This document shows positions 42,713 to 52,441 of a DNA stretch of 64,000 nucleotides, piece after piece. The position numbers and the translations under genes were made by a program. Source of the DNA: Blastopirellula marina (GTDB lineage Bacteria > Planctomycetota > Planctomycetia > Pirellulales > Pirellulaceae); assembly GCF_002967765.1 (NCBI RefSeq), contig NZ_PUHY01000010.1, forward strand, positions 930,001 through 994,000, written 5' to 3'. The stretch's first letter is position 1. Every line of letters begins with the position of its first letter. The notes under the pieces are model-generated. The model saw nothing but the letters and a program-made list of their open reading frames with translations. It was not told where the DNA came from and did not search any database.

Positions 42713-43681
42713 ATGGCTCGACGAAGTGTCTCGCAATTGGGAGAGAATGAAAGCGTCAACGAAGTGTTTGTCGCTTCCAGCAAACAATTGCGGCCCAACC
42801 GCCAGGGAAATCTTTATTTGCAGATGCAGTTGTCGGACAAAACCGGCATTGTGAACGCAATGATGTGGAATGCGAACGATTCCATCTACAAGCGATTTGA
42901 AGACGGCGACTTTGTCCGTATCCAAGGGACTTCCCAGTTCTACAACGGCTCGATGCAGGTGATTGTCACCCAGATTGAAAAGGTCGATCCGAACGCAGTC
43001 GATCAGTCCGACTTCATGCAACTCAGCCCGCAACAGGTTGAACAGCTCCTGAAAGAGCTGGCCGCCCAACTCCGCGGGATTCGAAACATCCATCTGCGAA
43101 ATCTGGCGGAATGCTTCCTGATCGACGAATCGCTGATCAGCCGTTTTCGCGTTGTCCCTGCCGGTATCAAGAATCATCACGCCTACGAAGGTGGGCTGCT
43201 CGAGCACGTCGTCAACTTGATTCAGATCGCCAAAGCGATTGTCCCGTTCTATCCACAAGTCGATGAAGACCTGCTGGTGATGGGCGTTCTCTTTCACGAC
43301 CTGGGCAAAGTCGACGAGTTGAGCACCGACAAAGGCCTAGCCTACAGTGACGAGGGACAACTGATCGGTCACCTGGTCAGCGGCGTTAGCATCGTGGATC
43401 GCTTGATCGTGGAAGCCGAAAAGCTCTCCGGCGAGCCGTTCCCGCAAGAGCTCGCCCTTCGAATCAAGCACATGGTCGTCAGCCATCACGGCCGATTGGA
43501 ATATGGCAGCCCAAAGGTGCCAATGACGGCCGAAGCACTCGCTCTGCACTACCTCGATAGCCTCGACGCCCACATGCATGGGTTCGACAAGCTCCTTGCT
43601 GACGACGCCAATTCGGACAGCAATTGGACTTCGTACAGCCCGCAATTTGGACGCAAGCTGTACAAGGGATCTGGCAGCTAA
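42713..43681 (+). CDS. YhaM-like 3'-5' exoribonuclease (OB-fold plus HD domain)
   Basis: A 322-aa protein with an N-terminal OB-fold (NLYLQMQLSDKTGIVNAMMWNA, FVRIQGTSQFYNGSMQVI) and a C-terminal HD phosphohydrolase domain (NHHAYEGGLLEHV, GVLFHDLGKVDEL, IKHMVVSHHG). This order matches Bacillus YhaM, a 3'-5' exoribonuclease. The ATG at 42713 has GGAAAG upstream. Terminator at 43730-43772. No RNA-processing gene is adjacent, though RNase R lies 2.6 kb downstream on the same strand. Confidence 0.9.
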   Translation: MARRSVSQLGENESVNEVFVASSKQLRPNRQGNLYLQMQLSDKTGIVNAMMWNANDSIYKRFEDGDFVRIQGTSQFYNGSMQVIVTQIEKVDPNAVDQSDFMQLSPQQVEQLLKELAAQLRGIRNIHLRNLAECFLIDESLISRFRVVPAGIKNHHAYEGGLLEHVVNLIQIAKAIVPFYPQVDEDLLVMGVLFHDLGKVDELSTDKGLAYSDEGQLIGHLVSGVSIVDRLIVEAEKLSGEPFPQELALRIKHMVVSHHGRLEYGSPKVPMTAEALALHYLDSLDAHMHGFDKLLADDANSDSNWTSYSPQFGRKLYKGSGS

Positions 43682-43729
43682 GCTGGTGATCTCAACCTAG
43701 CCTGAAAAAAACACACACGTTTTCCACGT

Positions 43730-43772
43730 GGGGCACCTGTCGATAACATGTCGACAGCCGTGCCCCTTTTTT
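43730..43772 (+). terminator. Rho-independent terminator of the YhaM-like gene
   Basis: GGGGCAC (43730-43736) pairs with GTGCCCC (43760-43766). The enclosed sequence contains CTGTCGA/TCGACAG, which extends the hairpin, and T6 follows. Confidence 0.88.
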
Positions 43773-44127
43773 GTGGTCTCTGGCGAACCTCTTTCGCGTA
43801 CATCGATGGTTTTCGGCTATCGCTGAATTAGCCGTTACCAATCGTAAGGGATTAGCAACTCGATTCTTACGACACGAATCACTTCTCTCTGGTGAGAAAC
43901 AACTAGCTGCGTACTGCAGAACACGGTGGTGTTTGACATTTATCAGACCTTTACCGCTGATTCATTTCATCTCAATGAACGCCGGGCATACTACCTAACG
44001 TTCAACAAGGTTTCCTTACGCAATTATTGAAAACTGTTGGCCGGATTGCCTCGAGTTCACGCGTACGAAGGAAACCGAAGAAACGATCGAGTCCTCAGAT
44101 CATCGATAGGATGGAGCCTGTCAAATT
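43773..44127. other. Intergenic region without recognised gene
   Basis: 355 bp between the YhaM-like terminator and the LpxH-like gene. No tRNA or conserved ORF seen. It presumably holds the promoter of the downstream pair; a GGAG at 44112-44115 is the likely ribosome-binding site for ATG 44128. Confidence 0.5.
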
Positions 44128-45030
44128 ATGGGTGCCATGTCGCGTCATCGAGCTCGGGTACGAACACTATTCTTCAGCGATCTCCACTTGGGTTGCCCCT
44201 ACGCTAGGGTCGAACCCTTCCTGGAACTACTGAATCAGCACGAACCACAATACATCTACATTGTCGGCGATTTCATCGACGGCTGGCGGCTCCGCAAGCA
44301 TTGGCACTGGGAACCGGTCTACAACGCCATCCTCAGTCGCTTGTTCGAGATGTCGCAAGCAGGCACGCAGATCTTTTACACGCCTGGCAATCACGACGAC
44401 TTTCTCCGAAGCTTTCGCTTCAAATTCGATTTCGTTGAGATTGCAGATCAATTCATTCACCACTGCCCGAACGGGCGTCGCATTTTGGTGACCCATGGCG
44501 ACAAGTTTGATCAGGTCGAAAAGAAGGCAAAGTGGATCTCGGTGTTGGGATCGTTTCTTTACGACTCGATCTGTTGGGTCGATGAGCGTATCAATCGATG
44601 GCGGCGTCATTATCAGCTCAGCCGTTGGCCAATCGCCGCAACGATCAAGCGAAGCGTCAAGTCCGCCGTGAAGTTTGTCAGCGACTTTGAAGAAACGCTG
44701 ATGCTCCATGCCCAATCGCTGAAATGCCAAGGGGTGATCTGCGGCCACATCCACACACCCATCGTCGTCGAGAAACATGGTGTCACCTATTACAACACCG
44801 GCGACTGGATCGAGAACAGCACCGCCTTACTTGAGTTTGAAGATGGCCGCTATGAAATCGTCGAGACACCGCACGATGTTAATCGCCACGCAGACCAAGT
44901 GATTCCTCTGGATCCGGCTGAAGTCGAGCGCCGCCGTCAGGAGCTCTTAGCGGAAGCACTCGGAACACGTCTAAGTCCCATCGACGATACGCCGGTGTTG
45001 GCAGTGCCTCTGCCCACTGGTCCTACGTAA
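44128..45030 (+). CDS. LpxH-like metallophosphoesterase (UDP-2,3-diacylglucosamine diphosphatase family)
   Basis: A 300-aa metallophosphoesterase with the five signature blocks: SDLHLG, VGDFIDGW, PGNHDDFLR, VTHGDKFDQ and GHIHTP. Spacing and the WRLRKHWHW segment match the UDP-2,3-diacylglucosamine pyrophosphatase-like subfamily. True LpxH cleaves UDP-diacylglucosamine in lipid A synthesis, but long planctomycete members with C-terminal tails are often paired with glycosyltransferases and may act on another lipid. The tail here (EVERRRQELLAEALGT) is helical. The next gene encodes such a glycosyltransferase 113 bp downstream. Confidence 0.88.
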   Translation: MGAMSRHRARVRTLFFSDLHLGCPYARVEPFLELLNQHEPQYIYIVGDFIDGWRLRKHWHWEPVYNAILSRLFEMSQAGTQIFYTPGNHDDFLRSFRFKFDFVEIADQFIHHCPNGRRILVTHGDKFDQVEKKAKWISVLGSFLYDSICWVDERINRWRRHYQLSRWPIAATIKRSVKSAVKFVSDFEETLMLHAQSLKCQGVICGHIHTPIVVEKHGVTYYNTGDWIENSTALLEFEDGRYEIVETPHDVNRHADQVIPLDPAEVERRRQELLAEALGTRLSPIDDTPVLAVPLPTGPT

Positions 45031-45143
45031 GTGTCAGCAGAGAAGGTAATCGGCATCAGCAAATTCGATGCTCGTGCACGAAGATCGCATTGGCTTGAGG
45101 TTCATTCCGTACAAGGTGCGCGGAGCCCAGCTCCCGTTAAGCG

Positions 45144-46232
45144 ATGGCAAAAATCTTCTACAGTATGTCGGGGGAAGGTCGCGGTCATGCCGCTCGAGTT
45201 CGCACAATGACCGAGCATCTGCGGCATGAACATGAGCTTGTCCTCTTCGCTCCCAACGAAGCGTACGACTTTCTGGCGCCCATCTATAACAAGCCAGAGA
45301 TGAAGAGCGTCGAGGTCAGGCGGTTGCCAGGCTTGAAATTCTATTACACCAATCGTCGGCTCGACCTAACCAAGTCGATCCTCCATGGCGTGAAGTTTCT
45401 CGGCCAATTACGCCGTAACGTTCGCGAAACATCTGAAATTGTTCGGCATGAAAAACCCGATCTGATCGTCTCTGACTTTGAACCCATCTTGCCGAATGCT
45501 GGCCGGTCGTGTGACGTCCCGGTTGTCAGCTTAAACCACCAAGACTTTCTCTTAGCGTACGACCTCTCGTCACTTCCCCCTAGTCTACAGCGTTGGGCGT
45601 GGATGATGAGCTTCGTTGTCAGGGCGCACCATGTCGACCACGCAGAGACGATCGTCTCGTCCTTTTTCAAGTCACCGCTCTTGCCGGGCTATTCAAATGT
45701 TGTGCAAGTTGGTCCCCTGCTCCGCCCCGATGTAAGTCAGGCTCAACCAAGCGAAGGTGGCTTTATCCTTTCGTACCTCCGGAAAGCGACCAGTGACCAG
45801 ACTTTAGAACTACTCAAGCTTTGTGATCGTCCGGTCAAAGTCTACGGACTTGGAAAAAGGCCTGCGGCTGGTCCGTTGACCTTCCACGAGATCGATGAAA
45901 ACCGCTTTACCGAGGACTTTATTCACTGCGATGCCCTGATCGGCGCGGCAGGTAATCAATCACTGGGTGAAGCGATACACTTAGGCAAACCGGTGCTGGC
46001 ATTACCAGAATCCTCACACCACGAACAAATGATCAATTCTCACTTCCTGAAACAAATGGGAGCGGGAACTTGGACGTCAATCGAGAGCTTCGCCAAGTCG
46101 CATCTCACCACATTTCTCGATGGAATCACCAGATTCCGCGCGAACCTGGCGAGTTATCGCGGCGTCACTAATGGCAATTCGCTCGCACTGGCCGCCATTC
46201 GGAAACATCTTCCCACGGCCAAGTTGGCATAA
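45144..46232 (+). CDS. MJ1255/VC2487-type glycosyltransferase
   Basis: A 362-aa GT-B glycosyltransferase. The N-terminal motif MAKIFYSMSGEGRGHAARV and the C-terminal GAAGNQSLGEAIHLGKPVLALPES (donor-binding, MurG/UGT-like) match the MJ1255/VC2487 family. Other landmarks are VSDFEPILPNAGRS and SLNHQDFLL. The acceptor is unknown; the neighbouring LpxH-like phosphoesterase suggests a lipid-linked product. The gene ends 65 bp before the RNase R start. Confidence 0.87.
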   Translation: MAKIFYSMSGEGRGHAARVRTMTEHLRHEHELVLFAPNEAYDFLAPIYNKPEMKSVEVRRLPGLKFYYTNRRLDLTKSILHGVKFLGQLRRNVRETSEIVRHEKPDLIVSDFEPILPNAGRSCDVPVVSLNHQDFLLAYDLSSLPPSLQRWAWMMSFVVRAHHVDHAETIVSSFFKSPLLPGYSNVVQVGPLLRPDVSQAQPSEGGFILSYLRKATSDQTLELLKLCDRPVKVYGLGKRPAAGPLTFHEIDENRFTEDFIHCDALIGAAGNQSLGEAIHLGKPVLALPESSHHEQMINSHFLKQMGAGTWTSIESFAKSHLTTFLDGITRFRANLASYRGVTNGNSLALAAIRKHLPTAKLA

Positions 46233-46296
46233 AAAATGCCACTTCTGGCGACTCTGCCAATTGCTCGCAATCCGCGCGCATCGTACACTTTGGATT

Positions 46297-48657
46297 ATGG
46301 AAATAGAAGAAATCGAATCGAAGTTACTGTCCCACGTTAACCAACCGAACTATCAACCGGTCAAACCGAAAGTCATCGCCAAGAAACTTGGCATCACGGA
46401 CGACGACAAGCGTCCCTTCAAGCGTGCTCTAAAACGCCTGATTCGCAAAGGATTGGTTCGCTATGGCGCCAATCATCTGGTGAAAAAGCCCTCGGCTGAA
46501 GAAGGTGATAAACGCATTACCGGCCGTTATCAAAGGAACGCAAAGGGATTTGGCTTTGTCCGACCCAGCTACGCCGCCGGCAGCAAAGACAAGCAAGACG
46601 ACATCTTCATCCCGCCGCGTCGCGGTATGGATGCAGCGACCGGCGACTTGGTGCTGATACGCACCTATTTCGGTCGGGGCCCCGGTGGCGACAAACGCTT
46701 ATGTGGCGAAGTAGTCGAGGTCGTCGAACGCGAAACGCATCGTTTCGTCGGCACCTATTACGAAACGCATGGCCTGGCCTTAGTCCAGGTCGACGGCCGA
46801 ATCTTTGCTCAGCCAATCTCCGTGGGAGATCCCGGCGCGAAGAATGCCCAGCCCGAAGATAAAGTCGTGATCGAAATGGTCCGCTTCCCCTCGCATGCTC
46901 ACGATGGCGAGGCCGTGATTGTCGAAGTGCTCGGCAAGCGAGGCGAACCAGGGGTCGATCTGTTATCGATCATCGTCGAATACGACCTGCCACGTGAATT
47001 CCCCGACAAAGCCCTTGAGGTCGCGCGAGAACAGGCCGATGCGTTCGACGAATCGATCCCCGAAGGTCGACGCGATTTCACTGCCGATACGGTGATCACA
47101 ATCGATCCGATCGACGCCCGCGACTTCGACGATGCCATCAGCTTGGAACGACTCGACAATGGCCATTGGATCTTAGGAGTTCATATCGCCGACGTTTCGC
47201 ACTTCGTCCCAGAAGGCAGTGCCTTGGATGTTGAAGCGCGCAATCGCGCGACCAGCGTCTATTTGCCGGACAAAGTGATTCCGATGTTGCCGGAAACGAT
47301 CAGCAACAATCTGGCCAGCTTGCAGCCCGACCGAGTTCGATATACGCGAACCGCGATCATTGAATTTACGCCGGAAGGTGCTCGTGTTCATACCGAAGTT
47401 TGCAAAGGGGCGATTCGCAGTAAACGCCGTTTCGCCTATGAAGAAGTCGACGATTATCTGGCCGATCGCGAACCTTGGAAAGAGAAGCTTACGCCGGAAG
47501 TTCATTCGCTGCTGGGACGCATGCACGAACTGGCGATGATGCTACGTAAGCGGCGATTCGCCCGTGGCTCGATGGAATTGAGCATGCCGGAAGTGAAGCT
47601 CGACTTAAATACGGACGGTCAGGTCGTCGGTGCCCACACGGTCGAAAACACCGAAAGCCATCAGATCATCGAAGAGTTCATGTTGGCCGCCAACGAAGCG
47701 GTCGCGGAAGCATTGGTCGATCGAGAATTGTTCTTCCTGCGTCGAGCACACGCATCTCCCGATCCGAAGAAACTGGCTAACCTGACGGAATTCGTTCGCG
47801 AACTTGGAATCGAATGTGAGAGCTTGAACAGCCGCTTCGAAATCATCCGCGTCTTGGATGAAGTGAAAGGGAAGCCGGAACAGGCAGCCGTAAATTACGC
47901 GGTGCTGCGAAGCATGCAGAAGGCCGTTTACAGTCCGGAAGAGATTGGGCACTACGCGTTGGCTAGTGATAACTACTGCCACTTCACTTCCCCCATTCGC
48001 CGCTACCCCGACCTGACGATTCATCGAATGTTCGACCTGATCGAACAGGGAGTGCGACCGCCGCAAGACTTTGGCGAGATGCAGGTCGAAGGAGAGCACT
48101 GCAGCGAACGCGAACAACGGGCTGCTGACGCAGAACGCGAACTGATCAAGATCAAACTGCTCACGTACATGAGCACGCGTATTGGCGAGGAAGTCGATGC
48201 GGTGATCACCGGCGTCGAGCCGTTTGGATTGTTTGTGCAATCGCTCGATATTCCCGCGGATGGTTTGGTCCGAATTGATTCGCTCAATGACGACTATTAC
48301 CACTATGATGCGATGACCCACAGCCTGGTTGGCAATCACGAAGGCAATTCGTTTCGCCTGGGCGATGTGATCACGGTTCGTATTGCTCGTGTTGATCTCG
48401 ATCGCCGGGAACTTGATTACCAGTTCATCGAGAAAACCGGCCAGCAAAGTAGCAAACCTCCCGCGAAGTCACTTGGCGGTGGGAAGAGTGGCGGCAGTTG
48501 GAAGCCAAAAGTCCAAGGCTCCGGCATGAAGTTCTCGACGCAATCGAGTCGCCCGAAGAAGGGCTCTGGCCGAGGGCATTCAAAAACGCAAAAGGGGACA
48601 CCTCCCTCGAAAGCGAAGAAGGACAAACGCTCGAAACGACGCGGTCGATCATCTTAG
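46297..48657 (+). CDS. rnr: Ribonuclease R
   Basis: A 786-aa 3'-5' exoribonuclease of the RNB family that degrades structured RNA. Order: an N-terminal winged helix (KPKVIAKKLGITDDDKRPFK), cold-shock domains (GRYQRNAKGFGFVRPS, DIFIPPRRGMDAATGDLVL), the RNB catalytic domain with four Asp in TIDPIDARDFDDAISLE, then HFTSPIRRYPDLTIHRM, a C-terminal S1 domain (VDAVITGVEPFGLFVQ), and a very basic Lys/Ser/Gly-rich tail of about 75 residues. ATG at 46297; an in-frame start at 46120 lies within the glycosyltransferase gene. Confidence 0.96.
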   Translation: MEIEEIESKLLSHVNQPNYQPVKPKVIAKKLGITDDDKRPFKRALKRLIRKGLVRYGANHLVKKPSAEEGDKRITGRYQRNAKGFGFVRPSYAAGSKDKQDDIFIPPRRGMDAATGDLVLIRTYFGRGPGGDKRLCGEVVEVVERETHRFVGTYYETHGLALVQVDGRIFAQPISVGDPGAKNAQPEDKVVIEMVRFPSHAHDGEAVIVEVLGKRGEPGVDLLSIIVEYDLPREFPDKALEVAREQADAFDESIPEGRRDFTADTVITIDPIDARDFDDAISLERLDNGHWILGVHIADVSHFVPEGSALDVEARNRATSVYLPDKVIPMLPETISNNLASLQPDRVRYTRTAIIEFTPEGARVHTEVCKGAIRSKRRFAYEEVDDYLADREPWKEKLTPEVHSLLGRMHELAMMLRKRRFARGSMELSMPEVKLDLNTDGQVVGAHTVENTESHQIIEEFMLAANEAVAEALVDRELFFLRRAHASPDPKKLANLTEFVRELGIECESLNSRFEIIRVLDEVKGKPEQAAVNYAVLRSMQKAVYSPEEIGHYALASDNYCHFTSPIRRYPDLTIHRMFDLIEQGVRPPQDFGEMQVEGEHCSEREQRAADAERELIKIKLLTYMSTRIGEEVDAVITGVEPFGLFVQSLDIPADGLVRIDSLNDDYYHYDAMTHSLVGNHEGNSFRLGDVITVRIARVDLDRRELDYQFIEKTGQQSSKPPAKSLGGGKSGGSWKPKVQGSGMKFSTQSSRPKKGSGRGHSKTQKGTPPSKAKKDKRSKRRGRSS

Positions 48658-48841
48658 CATCGATCGCCTGGACGGCTAACCGAACCTCTCAGACGAAAAG
48701 CTTGCCAAATCTGATCATCGCGACCATAATCAGTTCAAGCCGATGATATCCCGCGATAGTTAATGCTCCTCGTTTTTTTTCATTGAACGACGTCTCGCCG
48801 ACGGTAAATCGTCCCCGCCCAGCTTTGGAAAGCCCCTACCT

Positions 48842-50479
48842 ATGATGCGTCCCCTGACCTTGGCCGGCTGTTTCCTCCTTGCGTTTGCCCTCTGCCTTTT
48901 TGGCCCGGCCACGGGGCAGGCCGCATCCGAGGCCGAGCTTCGCAAAGCGGCGAAAGGTGAGAAGCTAACTGAGGACGAGTTCAACTCGGTCAAGAAGGCT
49001 CTGATCAAAGATGGGCGTAGCGGCAGAGTCTCAAGCCAAGCCATGCAGGAGCTCATCAACAAGTTGCGAGAAGCTCCCGCAGTGAAAATTGGTCCAGATC
49101 GCAAGTCGCGATACAAGGTTTTGGAAAACACGTTGGTCGACCTGCGCATGATCTACGAAGGAGAACTGGCCGGAAGCGCGATTCCGCCTGATCAACTTCA
49201 GAAACATCCTTCAGCCGATCTGTTCCCCGGGTCGATCCCAGGGCAGGTGCAGCCGTCGACTCAGACGTGCGAAATCAACGCGAACAGCTATCGCTGGCAA
49301 AGCACCGGTCTTTACGCTCCACCTGGCGAAACGATTCGCGTCTTCATCCCGGATTCCTACGTGGATGCCGGCTGGAAACTTCGTATCGGTGCCAATAGCA
49401 CGACCATCGACGTTCCTCGACACAAGACGATTAATCGCTTCCCAAAGATCGATCGCGTCTATTCCCTAACGGAACGATCAATCGAAGTTGGCTCTTCTTT
49501 TGGTGGTTTGATTTACATCGAGCTTCCCACCCCGAAAGCGAAGACGTTCCTAGCGAAGGATAGCGATATCTACAATCTGATCGACGAGTACACGCCTCCA
49601 CCAAAGAAGATGTGCCAGATTCGCTTCACCAACGTGATCCAGGCTCCACGTTACGTCCATGGCGAAACTGATGTCCGCGAGTGGCGTGCTCAAATTCGCA
49701 ACTACCCGGCTCCTTACGCAGAGATCGGAAGCGACAAGGTAATCTTCATGCTTCCGTCTCAGTTTATCCGCAAATTGGATACGCCAGATTTAGCAATGGA
49801 GAAATGGGACGCCGTAATTGACGCGATGAGCGAACTCTCTGGCCGCCCAAAGACGAAGCCGTTTCCACATCGCTTTCTCATTGACGCCCACGTAAACTGG
49901 GGTGCCGCGTTCGCCTCCTACCCGATTAATGCGCCGTTTGGTTGGGCCGAAGCGATTGTGAAGGGAGAACCAGAATGGGGTCATTGCCACGAACTAGGAC
50001 ATCTGCATCAGCATCGCGCATGGACGTATCAAGGCACCGGCGAGGTAACGGTCAACATTTTTTCACACTACGCGTTGGAACAAGTTTATGGGCGTGCTTC
50101 AGATCGTGGGAGCCGTGAAACCGTCATCGAGAAAACTCGTCAATACCTGAGCCGCCCTCTCGACGATCGTAATTGGATGACTGTTAACGGTGCTCTGTTC
50201 GAGCGGCTCGCCTTCTACCAAGTGTTGTCTTATGAGTTCGGCTGGGAGCCCTTCAAGCAAGTCTTCCGAGAATATCGTGCCTTGCCGCTAGATCAACATC
50301 CTCGTTCTGACATCGATCGAGCAAGTGACTTTCTGGTTCGCATGTCGCGAGCGACGAACCAAAATCTTGGTCCATACTTCACGCAGTGGGGCGTTCAGGT
50401 TCATGATGCTGCCCTCGGCGAAGTTCAGTCGCTTCCGGTCTGGGAATCGGAAATTGTGAAGGAAGCTCTCGCCAACTAG
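48842..50479 (+). CDS. M60-like (enhancin family) metallopeptidase, exported
   Basis: A 545-aa exported protein with a signal peptide (LAGCFLLAFALCLFGPATGQA). Residues about 30-120 are helical and charged. A beta-sandwich-like domain follows (YAPPGETIRVFIPDS), and the peptidase M60 domain spans about 290-545. It has the zinc motif HCHELGHLHQH (HELGH at 383-387) and a downstream Glu401 in GTGEVTVN, plus WGAAFASYPINAPFGWAE before it. M60 enzymes cleave mucin-type glycoproteins and other substrates; the target here is unknown. ATG at 48842 or the next codon. The gene is convergent with flhB. Confidence 0.88.
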   Translation: MMRPLTLAGCFLLAFALCLFGPATGQAASEAELRKAAKGEKLTEDEFNSVKKALIKDGRSGRVSSQAMQELINKLREAPAVKIGPDRKSRYKVLENTLVDLRMIYEGELAGSAIPPDQLQKHPSADLFPGSIPGQVQPSTQTCEINANSYRWQSTGLYAPPGETIRVFIPDSYVDAGWKLRIGANSTTIDVPRHKTINRFPKIDRVYSLTERSIEVGSSFGGLIYIELPTPKAKTFLAKDSDIYNLIDEYTPPPKKMCQIRFTNVIQAPRYVHGETDVREWRAQIRNYPAPYAEIGSDKVIFMLPSQFIRKLDTPDLAMEKWDAVIDAMSELSGRPKTKPFPHRFLIDAHVNWGAAFASYPINAPFGWAEAIVKGEPEWGHCHELGHLHQHRAWTYQGTGEVTVNIFSHYALEQVYGRASDRGSRETVIEKTRQYLSRPLDDRNWMTVNGALFERLAFYQVLSYEFGWEPFKQVFREYRALPLDQHPRSDIDRASDFLVRMSRATNQNLGPYFTQWGVQVHDAALGEVQSLPVWESEIVKEALAN

Positions 50480-50507
50480 GGGAAAGCAATTCAAGTCATC
50501 AAATGAA

Positions 50508-51617
50508 TTAGGCTGCCCTGCCCCGCTCCCGGTCGACGCGTTCCAGATCAGACATGGTCGGCATTTGCTTACCTTGCAGGTCGTAAACGTATCGCAGCAC
50601 TTCGGCAACAGCTGCGTAGCGTTCGGCCGGGATCGGACGACCGAGTTCTGCTTCGGCGTATAATGCCCTCGCGAGTTCCTTACGTTCGACGACCGGGATA
50701 TTGTTTTCCAGAGCTAATCGTCGAATCCGCTGCGCAACCGAGCCGGCGCCTTTGGCGACAACCACCGGTGCGGACATTTCATAAGGATCATACTTAAGCG
50801 CGATTGCTAGTTCAGTCGGATTCGTAACCACGACGTCTGCCTTCGGAACATCATTCGCCATGCGACTCATCGCCAATTGCCGAGCGACTTGACGCCGTCG
50901 AGCAAGGACCTGTGGATCTCCTTGCATCGATTTGACTTCCTCGCGGATTTCCTCCTTAGTCATCATCAAGTCTTGCTCCGACTTCCACAGTTGGTAGCCG
51001 TAATCCAATAGTGCGAGAATTACCAAGCAGACCGCGATCTTCATCGCAGTCCATAACGCCGTGTCCAACAAGTACGTCGCGACTTCAATCGTGCTGAGAG
51101 CAGATAGTCCCAGAATCTCATCCATCTCGAACCAGATCGTTACGCCGGCTACGATTGAAACGATCAATACCTTACCGATCCCGAAGATCAGCTTCATCAA
51201 GTTCGTCAGCGAGAAGAGTCGCTGAAACCCAGACATAGGATTAATGCGATTCCAATCGAAGCCCAGCTTGTCCGGCAGAAACATGATGCCGGTCTGAGCC
51301 ATATTGATCACTATCCCGGCAATAAATAACACGATCAGCACCGGAACCATGACCATCGCAAGGCGGTAGAAGGTGGTTGCGGTATGGTGCGTCGCCCACA
51401 GTTCGCTCGGGTTTAAGGGGGGAACGGTGCCAAGTTCGTCTCGCGTGAACTGCCCCAGGAATTCGATCACGTCGCGACCGAGATACATGAGTGCACCCAA
51501 CGCCACAATCAACATTACGGCCGAGACCAGATCCTGACTCTTAGGAATCTGCCCTTTCTCCCGCGCCTGGTCGCGGCGATGCTGGGTTGCTTCTTCTGTC
51601 TTTTCTTGATCCGCCAT
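50508..51617 (-). CDS. flhB: Flagellar export apparatus protein FlhB, NPTE at cleavage site
   Basis: FlhB sits at the export gate of the flagellar type III system and switches substrate specificity after self-cleavage in its NPTH loop. The 369-aa product has the N-terminal EKTEEATQHRRDQAREKGQIPKS signature, four transmembrane helices, and the cytoplasmic domain with KSMQGDPQVLARRRQ. At the cleavage site it reads NPTE (266-269) where nearly all homologues read NPTH; the catalytic Asn and following Pro are intact. It follows fliR by 3 bp and ends the visible flagellar block. Confidence 0.96.
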   Translation of the reverse strand: MADQEKTEEATQHRRDQAREKGQIPKSQDLVSAVMLIVALGALMYLGRDVIEFLGQFTRDELGTVPPLNPSELWATHHTATTFYRLAMVMVPVLIVLFIAGIVINMAQTGIMFLPDKLGFDWNRINPMSGFQRLFSLTNLMKLIFGIGKVLIVSIVAGVTIWFEMDEILGLSALSTIEVATYLLDTALWTAMKIAVCLVILALLDYGYQLWKSEQDLMMTKEEIREEVKSMQGDPQVLARRRQVARQLAMSRMANDVPKADVVVTNPTELAIALKYDPYEMSAPVVVAKGAGSVAQRIRRLALENNIPVVERKELARALYAEAELGRPIPAERYAAVAEVLRYVYDLQGKQMPTMSDLERVDRERGRAA

Positions 51618-51620
51618 CGA

Positions 51621-52421
51621 TTATTTCGCCGCCACCTGAATGGTATGAAACATCGCGCGAATCTTGTCGACCGTCGGCTCCACCGAGTCTTGAAAAATCC
51701 AGACCACGCTGCCGATCGTCAGCATGATAAATGCCATCAATAGCATTGTGTTCAAACTGAACCCGATCGCCATCAAGTTCAATTGCGGCAACGTGCGGCT
51801 GATTACGCCCATCACAAGCACACCGATCAACAAGGCAACGGTCCCAGGTGCTGCGGCCTGGACACCAAGCACCAACGATGTCGACAGCGTCTCGCGAATT
51901 ACCGAGACAATATTGACGTCAACGGCAGCAATGCCAGGAGGGATCTCGGTAAACGTGCTCAGCAGTGCCGCCATCAAGAACCGGTGCCCACCAATCACCA
52001 AAAACACAGCGAGTACGACCAGGTCGAACACGATTGATAGCATCGGTACGTTATCGTCAAATGCCGGGTTAAAGACATCCGCGATCGAAAGACCGCCGAT
52101 TTGCCCGAGCAGTTGTCCAGTGATTTGCACACCCGCGAAGAGTATCTTGATTCCCAGTCCTAGCGATAATCCGATAAGGAGTTCGCCGATCATCACCACA
52201 AACAACGCCGCCGTATTGCCTGGCATGGGAAAATCGTATTCCCAGAATACAGGCGTCAGCATGAGAGAAATCGCAACGGCTAGAAAGGCTTTGATCCGCA
52301 TCGGTGCATAGCTCGCCCCTAACACTGGCGCTGTTGCGATCAAGCCACCAACGCGCGTGACAATCGCCGCGAAAATTAGTAGCTGTTCGAGCGTGGGGTC
52401 GAGAAAGCGGAGCAATTCCAT
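51621..52421 (-). CDS. fliR: Flagellar biosynthetic protein FliR
   Basis: Export-gate membrane protein, 266 aa with about six helices, as usual. It starts MELLRFLDPTLEQLLIFAAIVTRVGGLIATAPVLG. Family patterns include MRIKAFLAVAISLMLTP, GLSLGLGIKILFAGVQITGQLLG and AAPGTVALLIGVLVMGVISRTLPQLNLMAIGF. Encoded between fliQ (20-bp gap) and flhB (3-bp gap), the standard order. Confidence 0.96.
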   Translation of the reverse strand: MELLRFLDPTLEQLLIFAAIVTRVGGLIATAPVLGASYAPMRIKAFLAVAISLMLTPVFWEYDFPMPGNTAALFVVMIGELLIGLSLGLGIKILFAGVQITGQLLGQIGGLSIADVFNPAFDDNVPMLSIVFDLVVLAVFLVIGGHRFLMAALLSTFTEIPPGIAAVDVNIVSVIRETLSTSLVLGVQAAAPGTVALLIGVLVMGVISRTLPQLNLMAIGFSLNTMLLMAFIMLTIGSVVWIFQDSVEPTVDKIRAMFHTIQVAAK

Positions 52422-52441
52422 CGCGCGGCCCTTCTTTCGAT

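Noticed and set aside
43773-44127. tRNA gene in the gap before the LpxH-like gene
   Set aside because: No T-loop consensus or cloverleaf arms could be assembled on either strand.
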